Positions 20,529 through 33,794 of a stretch of DNA of 64,000 nucleotides are shown one piece after another. Below the pieces are notes generated by a model. It was not told where the DNA came from. It saw only the letters and a program-made list of their open reading frames with translations, and searched no databases. Position numbers and translations under genes: made by a program. Position 1 is the stretch's first letter; every line of letters begins with the position of its first letter. This DNA is from Akebia trifoliata (taxonomy: Eukaryota > Streptophyta > Magnoliopsida > Ranunculales > Lardizabalaceae), in assembly GCA_017979445.1 (NCBI GenBank), contig CM030714.1:43849220-43913219 (forward strand), read 5' to 3'.

Positions 20529-22230
20529 TTTTTCCAGAAAGAAACCCTAGTTTTTACAGATAAACTATTGAAAAACCCTAGTGTTCGATCTTCAGAGTTC
20601 AGAGAGGTTTCATTTGTTTAGTTCTTGAAAGGTCTCGACTTGACTAGATTGAGGTAAGTTCTTACTTTATAGTGTTTTTGTCTTGGGAAAATTACTTATA
20701 AACCCTGGTTGAGGGATTTTTTTCTAAATAAACCCTAAATTTTGGGCGTTTTCTGAATAATCTATTTAGTAAAACCTTTTTATCTTAATGGCCCTCATTG
20801 TTGGCGAGCTGACCAAAATTTATTGTTAAATTCGATAATTTTTTTTAAAATGTTGAACTTAATAATAAAAAGTGATGAACTCGATGTTGGTACGTACAAT
20901 CCACCCATCTTCATTGAAAAATGGACTAAAAACTTGAAATAACAACTTTCCTAGGTGATTTCAAACCAAAGTCATCTTTAATCAATTTTCATCGAAAAAT
21001 GATTTTTTTTTAAATCCTAATTTTGATATACATATTCAAAACTCCTAAAAATGACTTCTTCTTCTTTTTTAGATCTTTTTCAGTGTAATGGAGTCTTTGA
21101 AACTTGATTAGGATGCCGAAAATTCGAAAAAAAAAAAATTGATGCAAAACTATAAGATCAAATAGTTAAGAGATTCAATCGTGAGAAATGCGGTGAATGA
21201 GGTTTAGAAATTGGTTAGAAAAAAGAAGTTTTTACTAAACAGACTATTAAAAGAAGTTCTAAAACTTATGAATTAATTAGAAAAAAATTCCTCCGCCAAG
21301 GTCCTTTAAATAATTGTCCCTTTTGTCTTTGTCTTCCATGTCATGGTTTTAAAGCCCGGTAATGGTGTCCCATGTCATTTGGTCTAGGAGCCGATTCCAA
21401 GTTGATTCATTTGAATCATGTCGTTTTGGACAAGACAAATCGTTGAACCTGATTAAAACTTATATATATTTTGGGGAGCCATTAGTTGCATATCACCCAA
21501 ACACTTAAAAAATCCCCTTTCACTCCATTTTTATTGCACTATCCAAAATAGAAGAATCGTGATAACCGGACTCGCTTTTTATACTCTATTTGGACTCCCC
21601 CTCTCACATAACTCTAGATTCCTTGTTTCAGGATACACAACGACATATATTTGTGATTTTGTATAGTTATGTGGGGGGAAGTTCAAAGAGAGTACTAAAA
21701 GGTGAGTTAGATTATGAGGACTCAAAATAGAAAGATTGCATTCTCCATTTGTCATTCACCATTAGAAAACATCGGTAATTATTTTTCATATATGTGTGTG
21801 TATGTGTGTGTGTGTGTGTAAGAGCTGGGGTTAAGGAGACCCCACCTGATGGAGGCGAAATCTCTAACTTACATGCAAATAAAATTATATGATATATCAT
21901 CCAACAAAATATTCATTAAACCTGGAGGTGATGAAGCCTCGCGTTCAAAGATCATAAACTCTAATGATGATGAGCCTAGCCTAACCAAAAAGTTTGAGGC
22001 TTCGTTTGCTTCACTCCAAAAAATTCGAACTAACAAGAATGGAACTGAAGAGAGATGTCTTTAATACTCCACACAAGAAGAAAGTACCTCCATGAGATTT
22101 CTATTTATACCTTTATGCATTTGATCCTCTCAAGTTTCTTCATTTTTGCAAACTTTAGATCTTCAAGAATGGCCGATAACTCTATTTTAATTTATCATCC
22201 CCATTCACAACCCCTCCATCCCCTAAAGAC
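20529..22230. other. Intergenic region upstream of NRPB2
   Basis: Contains the NRPB2 5' UTR and promoter (just above 20528 on the minus strand). Several 'aaaccctag' telobox-like motifs occur on the plus strand at about 20260-20270, 20550 and 20575; these are common near starts of plant housekeeping genes. A (TG)n run lies at about 21787-21820. No other gene was recognised. Confidence 0.5.
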
Positions 22231-22238
22231 ACATTTCC

Positions 22239-22686
22239 TTAGGGGTGTCAATGGTTAGTCGAAAATTCAAATCCAATTCGAATTCGAATTCGGATAGTTT
22301 TATATTTTCGAATCCTTATCGGATATAGATTTGGATATTAACATTTCGAATCCGATAATATCCGATTCGAAATAATATATAATATATATTATTTTATTTG
22401 ATTAATTTTTTATATAAATAATATAATATATATTATTTGATTTGATTTATTTATTATATAAATAGTATAATATATAATAATTTTTTTTTTAATAATGAAA
22501 AATCAGTTGGATAAGAAAAAATTATGTTTTTTATACATATACAAATTATTCGAATTCTAATCGGATATTATCCAATATCTGATAAGATAATCGAATTTGA
22601 ATCTGGATATCAGATAAAAATTTCAAATTTGAATTCGGATTCGGATATTTCTATATTCAAACCGATAAGCATCTATTGACAGCCCT
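22239..22686. mobile_element. Non-autonomous hAT element with perfect 8-bp TSD
   Basis: The left terminus aggggtgtcaatgg (22241) pairs with the right terminus, which reads agggctgtcaatag on the reverse strand. The flanks are ACATTTCC at 22231-22238 and again at 22687-22694, a perfect 8-bp target duplication as expected for hAT. The interior is rich in gaattcgaat/ggatattatcc motifs and encodes no protein. A second copy starts at 63790 and runs off the window. Confidence 0.9.
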
Positions 22687-22694
22687 ACATTTCC

Positions 22695-25175
22695 CCATTT
22701 TGAACGCAATGAAACTAAATCCTCCTCCTAAGGATGAAGGGGAACCATTTGTATTAATTTTAATGGTACCTATCTTCGGACAGTCCCATAGCATTGAGAT
22801 TGATGTTGGAATAGAAATCGAATAAAGCCTCAGTTTAGTAGAATTTGGGATACACATCGTTGGAGGCAATTAAAAGCATTCCATCAAAGATAACTCTAAC
22901 ATTTTCCTCAATGGCTTTTAGAATAGACTCCTGTGGGTGTGGGGGGAATATGTCTTGAAAAATACACCTATTGTGTTCTCTCCAAATATTATAGATCAAA
23001 GAGCAGAAGAAGAGAGATGGGATCTTGTGTAACTCTTTATTATAAAATCGAATGGATAAAGGGACCTGAAGTTCCTCCAAAACCGTGCCTATTCCCACTC
23101 GTGCAATCCCAATCGAATGGACGATGGGATCTTACGTGTCCTCTTTTTCGACGTTTTTCAATTATGAGGTCTTTGATGCAAAGCTAGCCAAGTAATAAAT
23201 GAAAAATGAAGGATTTTTTTTTTTTCATTCCAAATCACGTTCTTTCATGATAGTTTAGCCGCTTACCATTGATTTGATTACCAAGCGCTCTTCATGGTGC
23301 ACTTTCCACTATAATTAATTAGCTGTCCAAATAAATATGTCTCTACACCTTGGATTGGGCACGGCTAAGCTACCACATGCGCAGTTGTTTCTCTCATGTG
23401 AGCATTATAAGGATCCCTAAGCTGCCAATCGTGTTTGCTCCATACATCTCTATACTAGCATTTGGTAGGCTATCAATAATGGAATAATCCTATAGCAAAA
23501 TTGTGAAATCAACTATCATCCTAGCAGCCACGGATCTCTCCAAAACCGAGTTTATTCAGCATCTCCCACTAGCACCCAAGTGAATTCTAAAACATGGTCT
23601 CTAGCTTTCATCAAACCTCTCTACCTAAGCCCGAGATGAATTTTGGGAAACATCACAAACCAATATATCACCATTCCCAATATGTCTTGATCTACTCCAC
23701 TAGGTCCATAGGGAGTTATTTTGTTACCAAGGCCCAAAAAAGCTTTATCATTCAAGCTATATTCCAATCCCTTAGCTTCCTAATGTCAAATCCAACTTCC
23801 TCAAGAGGTTTACAAATATTGTTCCAACTTAGAAGGTGGCAAGAGTGTTCAAGATTAGGAGCTCTCTAAATGAATTTTCCAATATGACTTTCAACTACCT
23901 TACATACAATTTTAAGGATGTTAAACACATAAATCCAATAGACATGGAAGCTACCAAGAACGGCCTTAATAAGCTCTACTTGACCTGAGCAAGATATGAG
24001 GTTTGATTTCCATCCCTCGAGTCTTTTAAGAATATGGTCTATCAATGGTTGACAACTTGAGTCTTTGTTCACACAAGAAGCATTGAACTAAATATGGCTT
24101 TTATATTTTCTTATTTGAATGCCCGAGATTTGGAAAAAAAATGTTGTCAAGGAATTCCATGGTTCCCTTAGCATAATTAACATAAATTTTTTTGCTAGGA
24201 AAAGAATATCATTTGCAAAAATAAGGTGTAAAGGAAATAGAATTCCCCTGGATAAGGGAACACTAATAATTTCCCGACCGACAAGTTTTTTTAAGATACA
24301 AGAAATGAACGAGAAAAAAAATGATTACTTTGACGAAGACCACATTCACTAGGAAAAAAGTCATGACTTGAGCAATTGAGAACTATTGAGAATCGAAGAG
24401 TCGTGAGACATTTCATAGCCCAGGAAATCCAACTGTTAGGATACCCTAACCGAATTAGAAGGGATTCAATAAATCCCACCTTTGACTAACAAAAGTTTTA
24501 TCGATGTCAACTTTAGCACAAAAGGATTGATTTAAAGAGGGGAGATGAAAATTCCTAACCGTCTCATGAGCTTGGAGAATATTGTTAGAGATTCTTCTTC
24601 TTTTGATAAATGTCAATTATAAGGGACTTATGATCAAGGGAAGACAAATTGATACTCTATTTGCTAGGATTTTAGAGATGATTTTGTAAACAAAATTACA
24701 GAGGGGAAATTGGCAAGAAAATTTAAAATTTATTGGCATTAAGAACCGTAGGGACCATGCAAATCAAGGTATAATTCACTTCATTTAAAAATTTTGAGTA
24801 ACTAAAGAAGTTTTTGATAGCTTCACAAATATCCTCCCCAACTAGATCCCATAAAGAAATAAAAAAACTCTATCCCAAAATTATCAAGCCATGAGGGTTT
24901 ATTATTTGGAGAGTAGAAAATGATTTATTTATCTCTTCTCTAGAGATAGGTTGGGAAAGTAATTAACAATGAGCCATAGAAAATTTACGTTTCAAAGGAA
25001 GAAGAGGAAAATGTTGAGAAGAACAAATCTTGAAGATCCTAGTCGCTGTGGAAAAATCCAAGTATGTGAAAAAATGAGAAAATGGTAGTTTAGGTATTTA
25101 AAGAAAAAAAAAAGACTGAAAAGTAATGATTAGCTAACGTTAAGATAGAATTTTTTTTACTACACTAACTATCAA
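22695..25175 (-). mobile_element. Decayed LINE with RT and RNase H remnants
   Basis: Minus-strand frames give an RNase H-like segment (PKIGTIKINTNGS, about 22750-22800), a zf-RVT-like linker (IWREHNRCIFQ, about 22960) and RT segments (LKRLEGWKSNLISCSGQVEL near 24010; LLIRLGYPNSWISWAMKCL near 24440). Stops and frameshifts are frequent. The hAT element at 22239-22686 lies at its 3' side. Element boundaries are approximate. Confidence 0.75.
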
Positions 25176-25268
25176 GGTATCACCTAAGGCTGCAACCTGA
25201 GTGGGTTTGTAGGTTGGAGGGTAGATAGAGGCTCAACTCAAGTTGCAAAACCCTCAACCGGAGCTTAA

Positions 25269-26731
25269 GGCCCTGTTCGTTTGGGCTTCGGAGCCGGACT
25301 TTTTTAGCTTTTATTGCTTTTAAGCCTAAAAAGCCCGTTGGATTGTGTTCGTTTGGGCTTCTGGAGCTGATTGGGCTTCAGATTGAAGTCCGAAATTGAA
25401 GCCGCCTTTGAGGTGCTCCGCGAATGAGCTTTTGCGCGAAGCAAAGACTGAAAACGGTTTTACTTAAAATGACTTAAATGCCCTTCTTCTTTAAATAATA
25501 TTCCACCAACTTAAAATGACTTAAATGCCCCTCTTCTTTAAATAATATTCCACCAAATGATTTGTACCCTTCTTTAAATAAAATAAAAAAAGAATTGTGC
25601 TAGATGGACATATAATGGAAAGAGAGAGGGTGATAAAAATCTGAGAATAAATAAAGAGATGTGTTATTACCACACCATTAATTATGACTTCACCCCAAGC
25701 AATCTGATTTTTTTTGTTAGTTATGGAGAAATTCTATTGGCACCCCAACTTTTACTTATTACAATCCAATTACTTCAAATTATTTATCACTACTTCCCAA
25801 TAAAAAAATTAACACAATGCATTTAAAATAGGAATTAACATTTTCACATTGCCACCATCAACTATAAAATTTAGATGGGGTGTAGTAAGTAAAAGTTGGG
25901 GTGCCAATAAAAATTCTCATTATAGATAATCCCGTGTGTTTTGAAATTCAAAGTTCAAACTAATGACATAATCTTTCTTTGGTCTTTCATGAAATATTGA
26001 CGTAAAATGATGGAAATACCCTTGTCTTTAATCTTATCCGAAAAAGTCTTGATTTTTTCTTAAAAACATGTCATCTCAAGTTCTAAGATAAAAAATAAAA
26101 TTAGACTTATTTTTTTTAAGTCTAAGGATTCAAAGACAAGCATAAAAGGTTTACTGTTCATCAAATGACGGTTGAGATAAAAGGAAAATAACTAAAATTT
26201 ACAATAGATGACTATATATTTTCTATTTAGGGATTAGTAAAATTTGTTTTCAGTGATTAATGAAACATCACCAATTGAAATCCTAGATTTTTTTAATAAA
26301 AAATTTGAATTTTCTTTCGAAAATTAGTCATCTATAATCTTTTATATAAAATAATACAGATGATGATGATGAGACAATAATAATGATCAGTGCATTAATG
26401 TCATCTTTCATATGTCCATTTTTAAAGTAGATGCTACTGAAATTTTGATAAAATTATAAAATTATAAAATTTATTTAAATTAAAAATAATATATATAAAG
26501 GTATTTTAGTCATTTTTGATGCATTTTAGATGCATTATCAACATTAAGGGTATTCTGGTCATTTTACCAGAATCCAGCAATAAAAAGCTGTCAAACGAAC
26601 ATCAATTTCTAATTTATATGCTTCTGTAACGAACAGGCTTCTGCTGAATGTAGTTTTTCAGGCTCTAGGCTTCTGCTTCTTCCAGAAGCTGACTTTTGGA
26701 GCTGAAGCTGACTTCTGTAAAGAACAGACCC
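25269..26731. mobile_element. PIF/Harbinger-type non-autonomous element with TAA TSD
   Basis: The left terminus ggccctgttcgtttgggctt and the right terminus (reverse complement gggtctgttctttacagaag) are imperfect inverted repeats. TAA flanks both sides (25266-25268 and 26732-26734). At 1463 bp it is longer than a usual MITE but has no transposase frame. It contains another palindromic element at 25724-25921. Confidence 0.75.
25724..25921. mobile_element. Innermost nested palindromic MITE
   Basis: The left arm gagaaattctattggcaccc is matched by the right arm (reading gagaatttttattggcaccc on the reverse strand), each extending about 38 bp through cccaacttttacttact. Same family as 3483-3600. It lies within the PIF/Harbinger-type element, giving at least three insertion layers. 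Confidence 0.75.
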
Positions 26732-27199
26732 TAAGCTTCTAAACTTTGGTTAAGCTTGAGTTAGTCTAAGTTTGGTAGTTTTGGATGAGTTGGGCTTGTT
26801 GAACAAGTTTTGTTTTGTTGTGATTAGTAAAGAAATTTTATATCTTAAACCAGAAATATAATTAATAAAAATAAAAATGTAATAACTTAAAAAAATAATT
26901 AAATACACTTTAAAAATAAATAAAAGTATATAATTAATATAAAACCTATTTATATATTGTTATTTAATCTCAGGTTCGAGTTGAGTAGGGTTACCTGAAC
27001 CCTCAACCCATGCTCAACCTCAAATAAGGTAGGGGTGAATTATTTTAACTTAGTATCTACATAATTGGGCTCAAGTCCGCACATTTATCGGGTTGAGCTA
27101 CGCTTGAATTCGGGCTAGTCTGCCCAAGCTGCAACCCCTATACCCCAAAAGTCAAGGATTATTTAGAAAGAAACCCCTCGCACATGATGTAATTTTCCT

Positions 27200-27830
27200 T
27201 TTTTAAAACCATGGTCGGGACTTGGGACAAACTTGGGCAGTAAACCCATGCTCAACCCAAGTGGTATAACCCTCGACCTGACCATCGGGCCCAAGTTTGA
27301 TCTTGTAAAATCGAGTTACTCCAAGTTGGATAATATTTTTGAACGGGTTGACTCCTTGAATATCCCTGATTTCATTTTAATTAATAAAAAATACTAGTAA
27401 ATAAAATCACATAAAACCTCCAAATTCATCATTGAGATAAACCACACTCAATCAAAAGCCCACATTAATAATAAGATGAAATAAAAAAGTCAAATAAAAA
27501 AAAATACTAGTAAATAAAATCACATAAAACCTCCAAATTCATCATTGAGATAAACCACACTCAATCAAAAGCCCACATTAATAATAAGATGAAATCAAAA
27601 AGTCAAATAAAAAAAAAATATATAATTACTATAAAAATATTTGTATATTAGTATATAAGCATCAAGTTAAGTCGGATTGCTCAATCCCCCAACTCAAGCT
27701 GCATTGAGTTTGGGTTGAAATATTCTAATGCTCAACTCATTTTTTACATAACTCAGCCCAGGCTCGCTCATAAATTGGGTGGAGCCCGAGTTGAGTTCGG
27801 GGCAGTCCGCCCAAGTTGCAGCTAATGACA
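27200..27830. repeat. Diverged second copy of the outer hAT-like repeat
   Basis: Motifs such as cttgggcagtaaacccatgc, the 'ctcaaccc' theme and a right end reading gtccgcccaagttgcagcta mirror the element ending at 27145. It contains the tandem duplication 27391-27616. Boundaries are approximate. Confidence 0.4.
27391..27616. repeat. Two-copy tandem duplication, 113-bp unit
   Basis: The unit starting atactagtaaataaaatcac at 27391 recurs at 27504 almost unchanged (one a/c difference before 'aaaaagtcaaa'). The near-identity suggests a recent slippage or unequal exchange event. Confidence 0.9.
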
Positions 27831-27899
27831 AACAGACAAACGTCCAGTCTCAGTGGGTCAATTGATTACCACGTGGCACTCTTTGGGTGGGACAGATCT

Positions 27900-28636
27900 T
27901 TTTCTAGAGAGGGAAAGAGAGGGATATTTGGAGTGCGGGAAGACTTTTGCTTTTGTTTCTCTCTCTCTCTCTCCTTTTCCATCGATTCGGTATCGTTGGA
28001 GAGGGAGTGAGTGCTTCTCCATCTCCATTAAAAATATTTAAAATTAAAACAGAGAAGATTATTAGGGTTCACGGATGTCCATTTGCAGAAACAACAAATA
28101 AACCACACCTCACTTAGCAAAAAAAGAAAAAAAAAATCCTTTTTGCATAAATCCGTGTTTTTAGGGTTGCTCGCCCATTGCAGATCTTCGATCGAGCTAT
28201 CATTGTAAGTTATTCTTCTCATTTTTCTCCGATCTTTATCTATTCGGTCACATTTTCATTTCTAAATTCTCAAAAAAAATCTCGTAATCTGTGGCCTATT
28301 TGATCGATTTATTGAGGTTACGAGATTTTGATTTTGGGAGCTTATGAATTTGGTTCACGCACATTCAATCTTTCGTAGTTTGAATTTCACTGGTTTGATC
28401 GAAGAAATGAGGTTCTGATCAGTGTTTCTGGATGATTATTTGATCATCTTCCATGGCTCATTTATTTTTCTTGAATTATAATTTATAAGAATGCTTGGGT
28501 TCTAACTTCTGAGATGTTTCAAAGAGAAAACGTTGATTGTATTTTATTCGTAGAAGATCAGATCTTTGAACCACGGGTTGTCGAGAGGGGTTAGGGTTAG
28601 GTCTAGGGTTAGAATTTGGTGGTAGGGGTTGTAAAT
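27900..28636 (+). promoter_or_regulatory. Promoter/5' UTR of the PP2A B' gene with likely leader intron
   Basis: A CT-rich tract (about 27957-27975) precedes the gene. A strong 5' splice site (cattgtaagt, donor at 28205) and a candidate acceptor (attcgtag, ending 28553) suggest a leader intron of about 349 bp, a common arrangement in plant B' genes. The transcription start cannot be fixed from sequence. Confidence 0.45.
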
Positions 28637-31600
28637 ATGTTTAGACAGATACTTGGAAAGCTACCTCGGAAGCCCTCATCAAAATCGGCACCTAACGACA
28701 CTAACAGTAACGATGGAAGGGTTGCTGATGCCCCTCCATCTCTAAATTCATCTCAGGGACTGAACTCCATTGGTGCCCGTCCTAAAAAGGGTGGTTCAAC
28801 AGCTGTGAAAGCTTCAAATTTGGGTTCCGGTGCTTCCCGCACTAACAATGTGCACACTTCGAGTATGAATAAATCAAATCAAGGGAAGAAATCTGCCACT
28901 GTTGCCTCTCAAACTGCCTCCATATTTGCTTCTACTACCTATGAAGCACTGCCCAGTTTTCGGGAAGTTCCAAGCTCTGAAAAGCAGAATCTTTTTATAA
29001 GGAAGATGAACATGTGTTGTGTTGTGTTTGATTTCACCGATCCCTCCAAGAACCTCAAAGAAAAGGATATAAAGCGGCAAACCCTGCTTGAGCTTGTTGA
29101 TTATCTTACGGGGGTCACCTCCAAGTTCAATGAGATCGTGATGCAAGAGATTACGAAGATGGTAGCGGCCAATTTGTTTCGGACATTTCCTTCTTCTAAC
29201 CATGATAACAAGCTCCAAGAGGCTTACGACCCGGAAGACGATGAACCCACGATGGAGCCGGCATGGCCTCATTTGCAGGTTGTGTACGAGTTCCTTCTTA
29301 GGTTCATTGCTTCTTCAGAGACTGATGCCAAGCTGGCAAAGAGATACATCGACCACTCGTTTGTGTTGAGGTTGCTCGACCTCTTTGACTCTGAGGACCA
29401 AAGAGAAAGGGAGTACCTGAAGACGATACTCCATCGTATCTATGGGAAGTTCATGGTGCATCGTCCATTCATCAGGAAAGCCATCAACAACATATTCTAT
29501 AGTTTTATCTTCGAGACAGAGAAGCACAGTGGGATTGCAGAATTGCTTGAGATATTGGGCAGCATAATCAACGGGTTTGCATTGCCATTGAAGGAAGAGC
29601 ACAAGCTTTTCCTTGTTCGGGCTTTGATCCCTCTTCACAAACCCAAGTGTGTATCAATGTATCATCAGCAACTGTCTTATTGTGTCACTCAGTTTGTGGA
29701 GAAAGACTTCAAGCTGGCGGATACAGTGATAAGAGGTCTTTTGAAGTATTGGCCTATTGTTAATAGTTCCAAGGAAGTTATGTTTCTTGGTGAGCTGGAG
29801 GAAATTCTCGAAGCTACTCAAGCAGCAGAATTTCAGCGTTGTATGGTGCCATTGTTTCGCCAGATTGGTCGCTGCCTCAGTAGCTTTCATTTCCAGGTAT
29901 TATATCCAGATTGATGATTTCTGGTTATTGTCTCATTTTCAAGATTTACATCTTTACTGTGTGATAGTTTCTTTGACAATTTGGTTACGTTTCATGTTTT
30001 CTTTTTGGTTTTTTGACTCTACCATGTTATTATTTTTCCAGTTGTTAGAATTTTTATTAAAGATAGTGCCTATTTGAATATTTTTCTTTTAGACTCAGTA
30101 GAGGAGAAACTATGAAGAGAAGTGAACAAATGGCCACATCAATAGTATGGTGTTTTGCTAAATTTTTAATCCATGATAACAATCTAATGGATATGAGTTT
30201 TGAAGATTCATGTCAATTCCTGAGTGTTAGGAGAAGGCAAGATTACATGGGGTAGTGTGTTGTGATGAGGGTAGATGTGACTTTTTTCGATGGATAGTAT
30301 ATTTTAAATTAAGGCAATGGACTGTATAGCTGATAATGTCTCACTTTAGTGGACAGACTGGTTTCCATTGCGTTCCATGGCACTTTTGCCTCCTCCAACT
30401 CTTCCATGTTCACATATGTGAGGGATGGGTTTGAAGAAGAAATGGATTGGTTGAATCATGAAATGTGCTTTTTTAGTTTCTTTTACAATTTTAGTTAATG
30501 GTTGTCCTGCAGGCTTCTTTAGGGGCTCTAGAGGCTTGAGGCAAGTCTATCCCTTATCCCCATTTTCTGCTCTTTATTGTGGCTGAGGTGTAGGTAGACT
30601 TCTTTATAGATCGGTCAACATAGGAGTTTTGTCAGGGTTTAGAGTGAAGGGTGGGACCCATTGGTCTTTCATCTTCAATTAGCTGATGACATAATCATTT
30701 TCTTAGACAACTACAAGGACAAGTTTTTTGAGATCCTTACTTTGTTGCTTCGAGGCAATTTTTTGGGTGTATATAAATCTTCAAAAGAGCAAGCATTTTG
30801 GGATGGGCTCGATTCTTGGTCTTTCTTCATTAGTGGTCATGTTGGGTTGTCAGTTGGAGACTCTTACCTTCCTTTACCTAGGTCTTCCGTTAGGTTCACC
30901 CTATAGTTGTAGAAGAATTTGGGATCAAGTAGTGGAGAGAATAGGGAAGAGGTTAAGTGCTTGTGCTTATCCAAGTGGGGAAGTTAACATTGATCAAAGG
31001 TATACATGCTAGCATACCGATTTATTTCTTCTCTTTATTCTCCATATCTAAGGTGGTTGAGGCTAACATCGAAAAATTAACGAGAGACGTTTTGTGGAAT
31101 GACAAGGATGGAAAGGGAAATTTTCATTTGGTCAAGTGGAAACTCATTTGCTTCCCAAAGAAAAATGGGAGGGTTGGGAATCAGGGGCTTGAAAAGAATG
31201 AACAAGACTCTTTTAGGAAAATGTTTGCGGCGCTTTGGGGAGGAGAGGGAGTTTGTGGAGAAGAGTAATCAGAACAAAATATGGGGAGAAAAGATTTGGG
31301 TGGGAGAGTGGGGAGGCGAGGTCTTCTTATGGTTGTAGTTTGTGGAAGGGGATTTGCTTGTCGCAGCAATGTGTGTTACTTTTGGACTTGCTGATGTTTG
31401 GATAGAAATAAAATTAAAAATCCTACTTATTTGGGTAAGTAGGGATCGTTCCGCCGGGAGGCGCTGTTCTGAAAGTAAATAAAACAGTAAATATGTAAAG
31501 TTAGTAAGATAGTAAAAGTGTCTAGGGGATTGAATCCACCATGAGACAAGTGTTAATTAACGTTGAATTTTAATCATGTCATTTTATAACTTGGGTGAAG

Positions 31601-33756
31601 ATCGCGTTAATGATTCTTAACCCGAAAGGCAGAAGATCGCAACAGATGGGGATAAAACTGAAAACAGTAGGACTTCTTATGGCCAATCTTCCCACAGTGG
31701 TTGCAAGTAAGACCACTCATTTACCACGTCCATAGCCTCCACGACCTCGACTCCCAGATCCCTGAGTATGATGGTCAAAAAATCCCGAATTGGTTGGTAG
31801 AGTCATCTGATCTGTAGCTAGAGTAGAGATAATGCTAGGGGCCTAAGTCTGAGAGGAAACCACATGGTGACGGCGCTTATCACTATCAATAGTTGCAAGT
31901 GTCTCAAATAAAGAAGGTAAAGGAGTGGTGTTTAGAATTTGAGTTCGAAGTGCCTCAAACTTAGGACGCAAACCCATGAGAAATTGGTGTGTTTGATGTC
32001 GAGCAATCCTCATAACCACATACCTCGGTTGCCTATGCAGACAACTCAGCCATAGATTCATAATGATAGAGCTCCTCCCAACGAGATTGAAGAAATCCAA
32101 AGTAATCAATTACACTCTGAGGCCCTTGGGTAGCCTGGGCAATGTCTTGATAAAGCTTATAGATCCGTGAGTCATTTCGAGCATGCGTATATGTCTGAGT
32201 GATGGCTGACCACAAATAGGAGACAATTTCATTATACATGAACATGGTATAAATGCCTTGCTCCATGGAGTTAAAGAGCCATCCAAGAATGGTCCAGTTG
32301 TTGATCCCCATTGTTCAATTTTGGGATCAGTGAGAGGTAGCTTATTAATGGTGCTCAAAAGCCAACCAGATTTTCCTATACTACTCAAATAAAGTCTAAC
32401 AGTTCGAGACCAGGACTGAAAATTTCGACCATTTAATAGGGCTCTGGTAATACGTTGAGCTGAGGAATTTGCTCCAAGAAGAGTGTTAGAATCCTTGGTC
32501 TCGTGATGCAAGGCCATTGTGTATTCTGAACAAGGAAGGTGTAACTTTGGCTTGAAGAGAGATCACTTGTGGTCTCAACCCAAGATGGGAGAAACCTCAA
32601 GGTAAAAAGAATGAAAGGGGCAGCCTCAAAAGAGAACTGCCGCAGATTCCAAAGAAACAGCACCTTTGCTGTCGTGGGTCACAATGTAACCCTCTAGTTG
32701 CTGTTGTAGGCTCCCAAATTGTCCCTATTGCTGTCGCAGGTCACAAGACAAACAACAGCACCCTTGCTGCAGCAGACTCCAAAAAACACCTCAGCTGCTG
32801 TCTTGGGTCGCAGAGCAACCCTCTAGTTGTTGTAGGCCTCCAAACCCAGCCTGTTGCTGTCGTAGGTCCCCAAGGAAGACTGTGATGCTGTCACAGCACT
32901 CTCGTTGTTGCAGATCACAAAAAACAGCAACCTTGCTGTTGCAGATCTCAGAAAAAGTACCCTAGTTGCTATCACAGGCCACTAGATACCTCCTATTGCT
33001 GTCGCAGATCCCAAAAGCAGCACCCTTGCTGTTGCAGACGCAAATAAACACACCACCTTTTGTTACTGTTGCAAATCTCCAAGCAGACCTGCAAGGGTTG
33101 AAAAACCTAAAAAACCCTATCAAAGGGTAAAATCACAGCGCAGAGATTTTATTGCAGCATGTGATCACAGGCTCTATCCTTATCGCAACACGCAATTAAG
33201 GGATCATGAATCAGACAGAAAAGAAAAGAACCCCCGAAGGGGAGACCTCCTAACGAAGCTCTTGCTAGGTTATGAGGTCTTTGAGATCTGGAGGGTTGAT
33301 GAAAGAGGAAGGAGGAGAAGAGAAGAAAAAATTCAGGGTTCCAAGAATCGAAGAGGAAAAACCCAAGGAGTGGGGGACGATGGATCCTCTAGGGCTTTGA
33401 TACCAAGAAGAATTATGAAAAACTAATTATCAAGTCTCATAATGAGATCTTGATAAATATAAATATTAATATTAATAAAAGAGTGAATGGACGTAAATGC
33501 TCTTACATAGAAATAAAAGAAGAGAAAAACAGAAACATTATTTCTGATATCCTTTTAATAAAATTCATTCCACATATTAAAAAAACGTAATTCCAGCATA
33601 AAATGTCCACTGGTCAAAGAATATCAGACTCAAAAAACTCAGGAACTCCTTGGGCATTAAAATCATGAGAAAAACAAAAGATAAGCAAGGGAAAGGAGAA
33701 TAAAGGGAAACAAATTTAATGACACAAACTTCAAAAGCAAAGGAGATACTCACAAG

Positions 33757-33794
<38 letters not shown>

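Larger units (their letters stand above)
25190..27145. mobile_element. Outer hAT-like element of a nested set
   Basis: The left end ggctgcaacctgagtggg and the right end (cccaagctgcaacccctata) form an imperfect inverted pair. The interior carries 'ctcaacccaagc' motifs typical of this repeat type. A related copy with similar interior lies at about 27200-27830. The PIF/Harbinger-type element 25269-26731 is inserted in it. No clear target duplication was found, so superfamily is tentative. Confidence 0.4.

Noticed and set aside
27391..27616. Direct repeats considered as a CRISPR-like array
   Set aside because: Only two contiguous copies without spacers, in plant nuclear DNA; a simple tandem duplication explains them.
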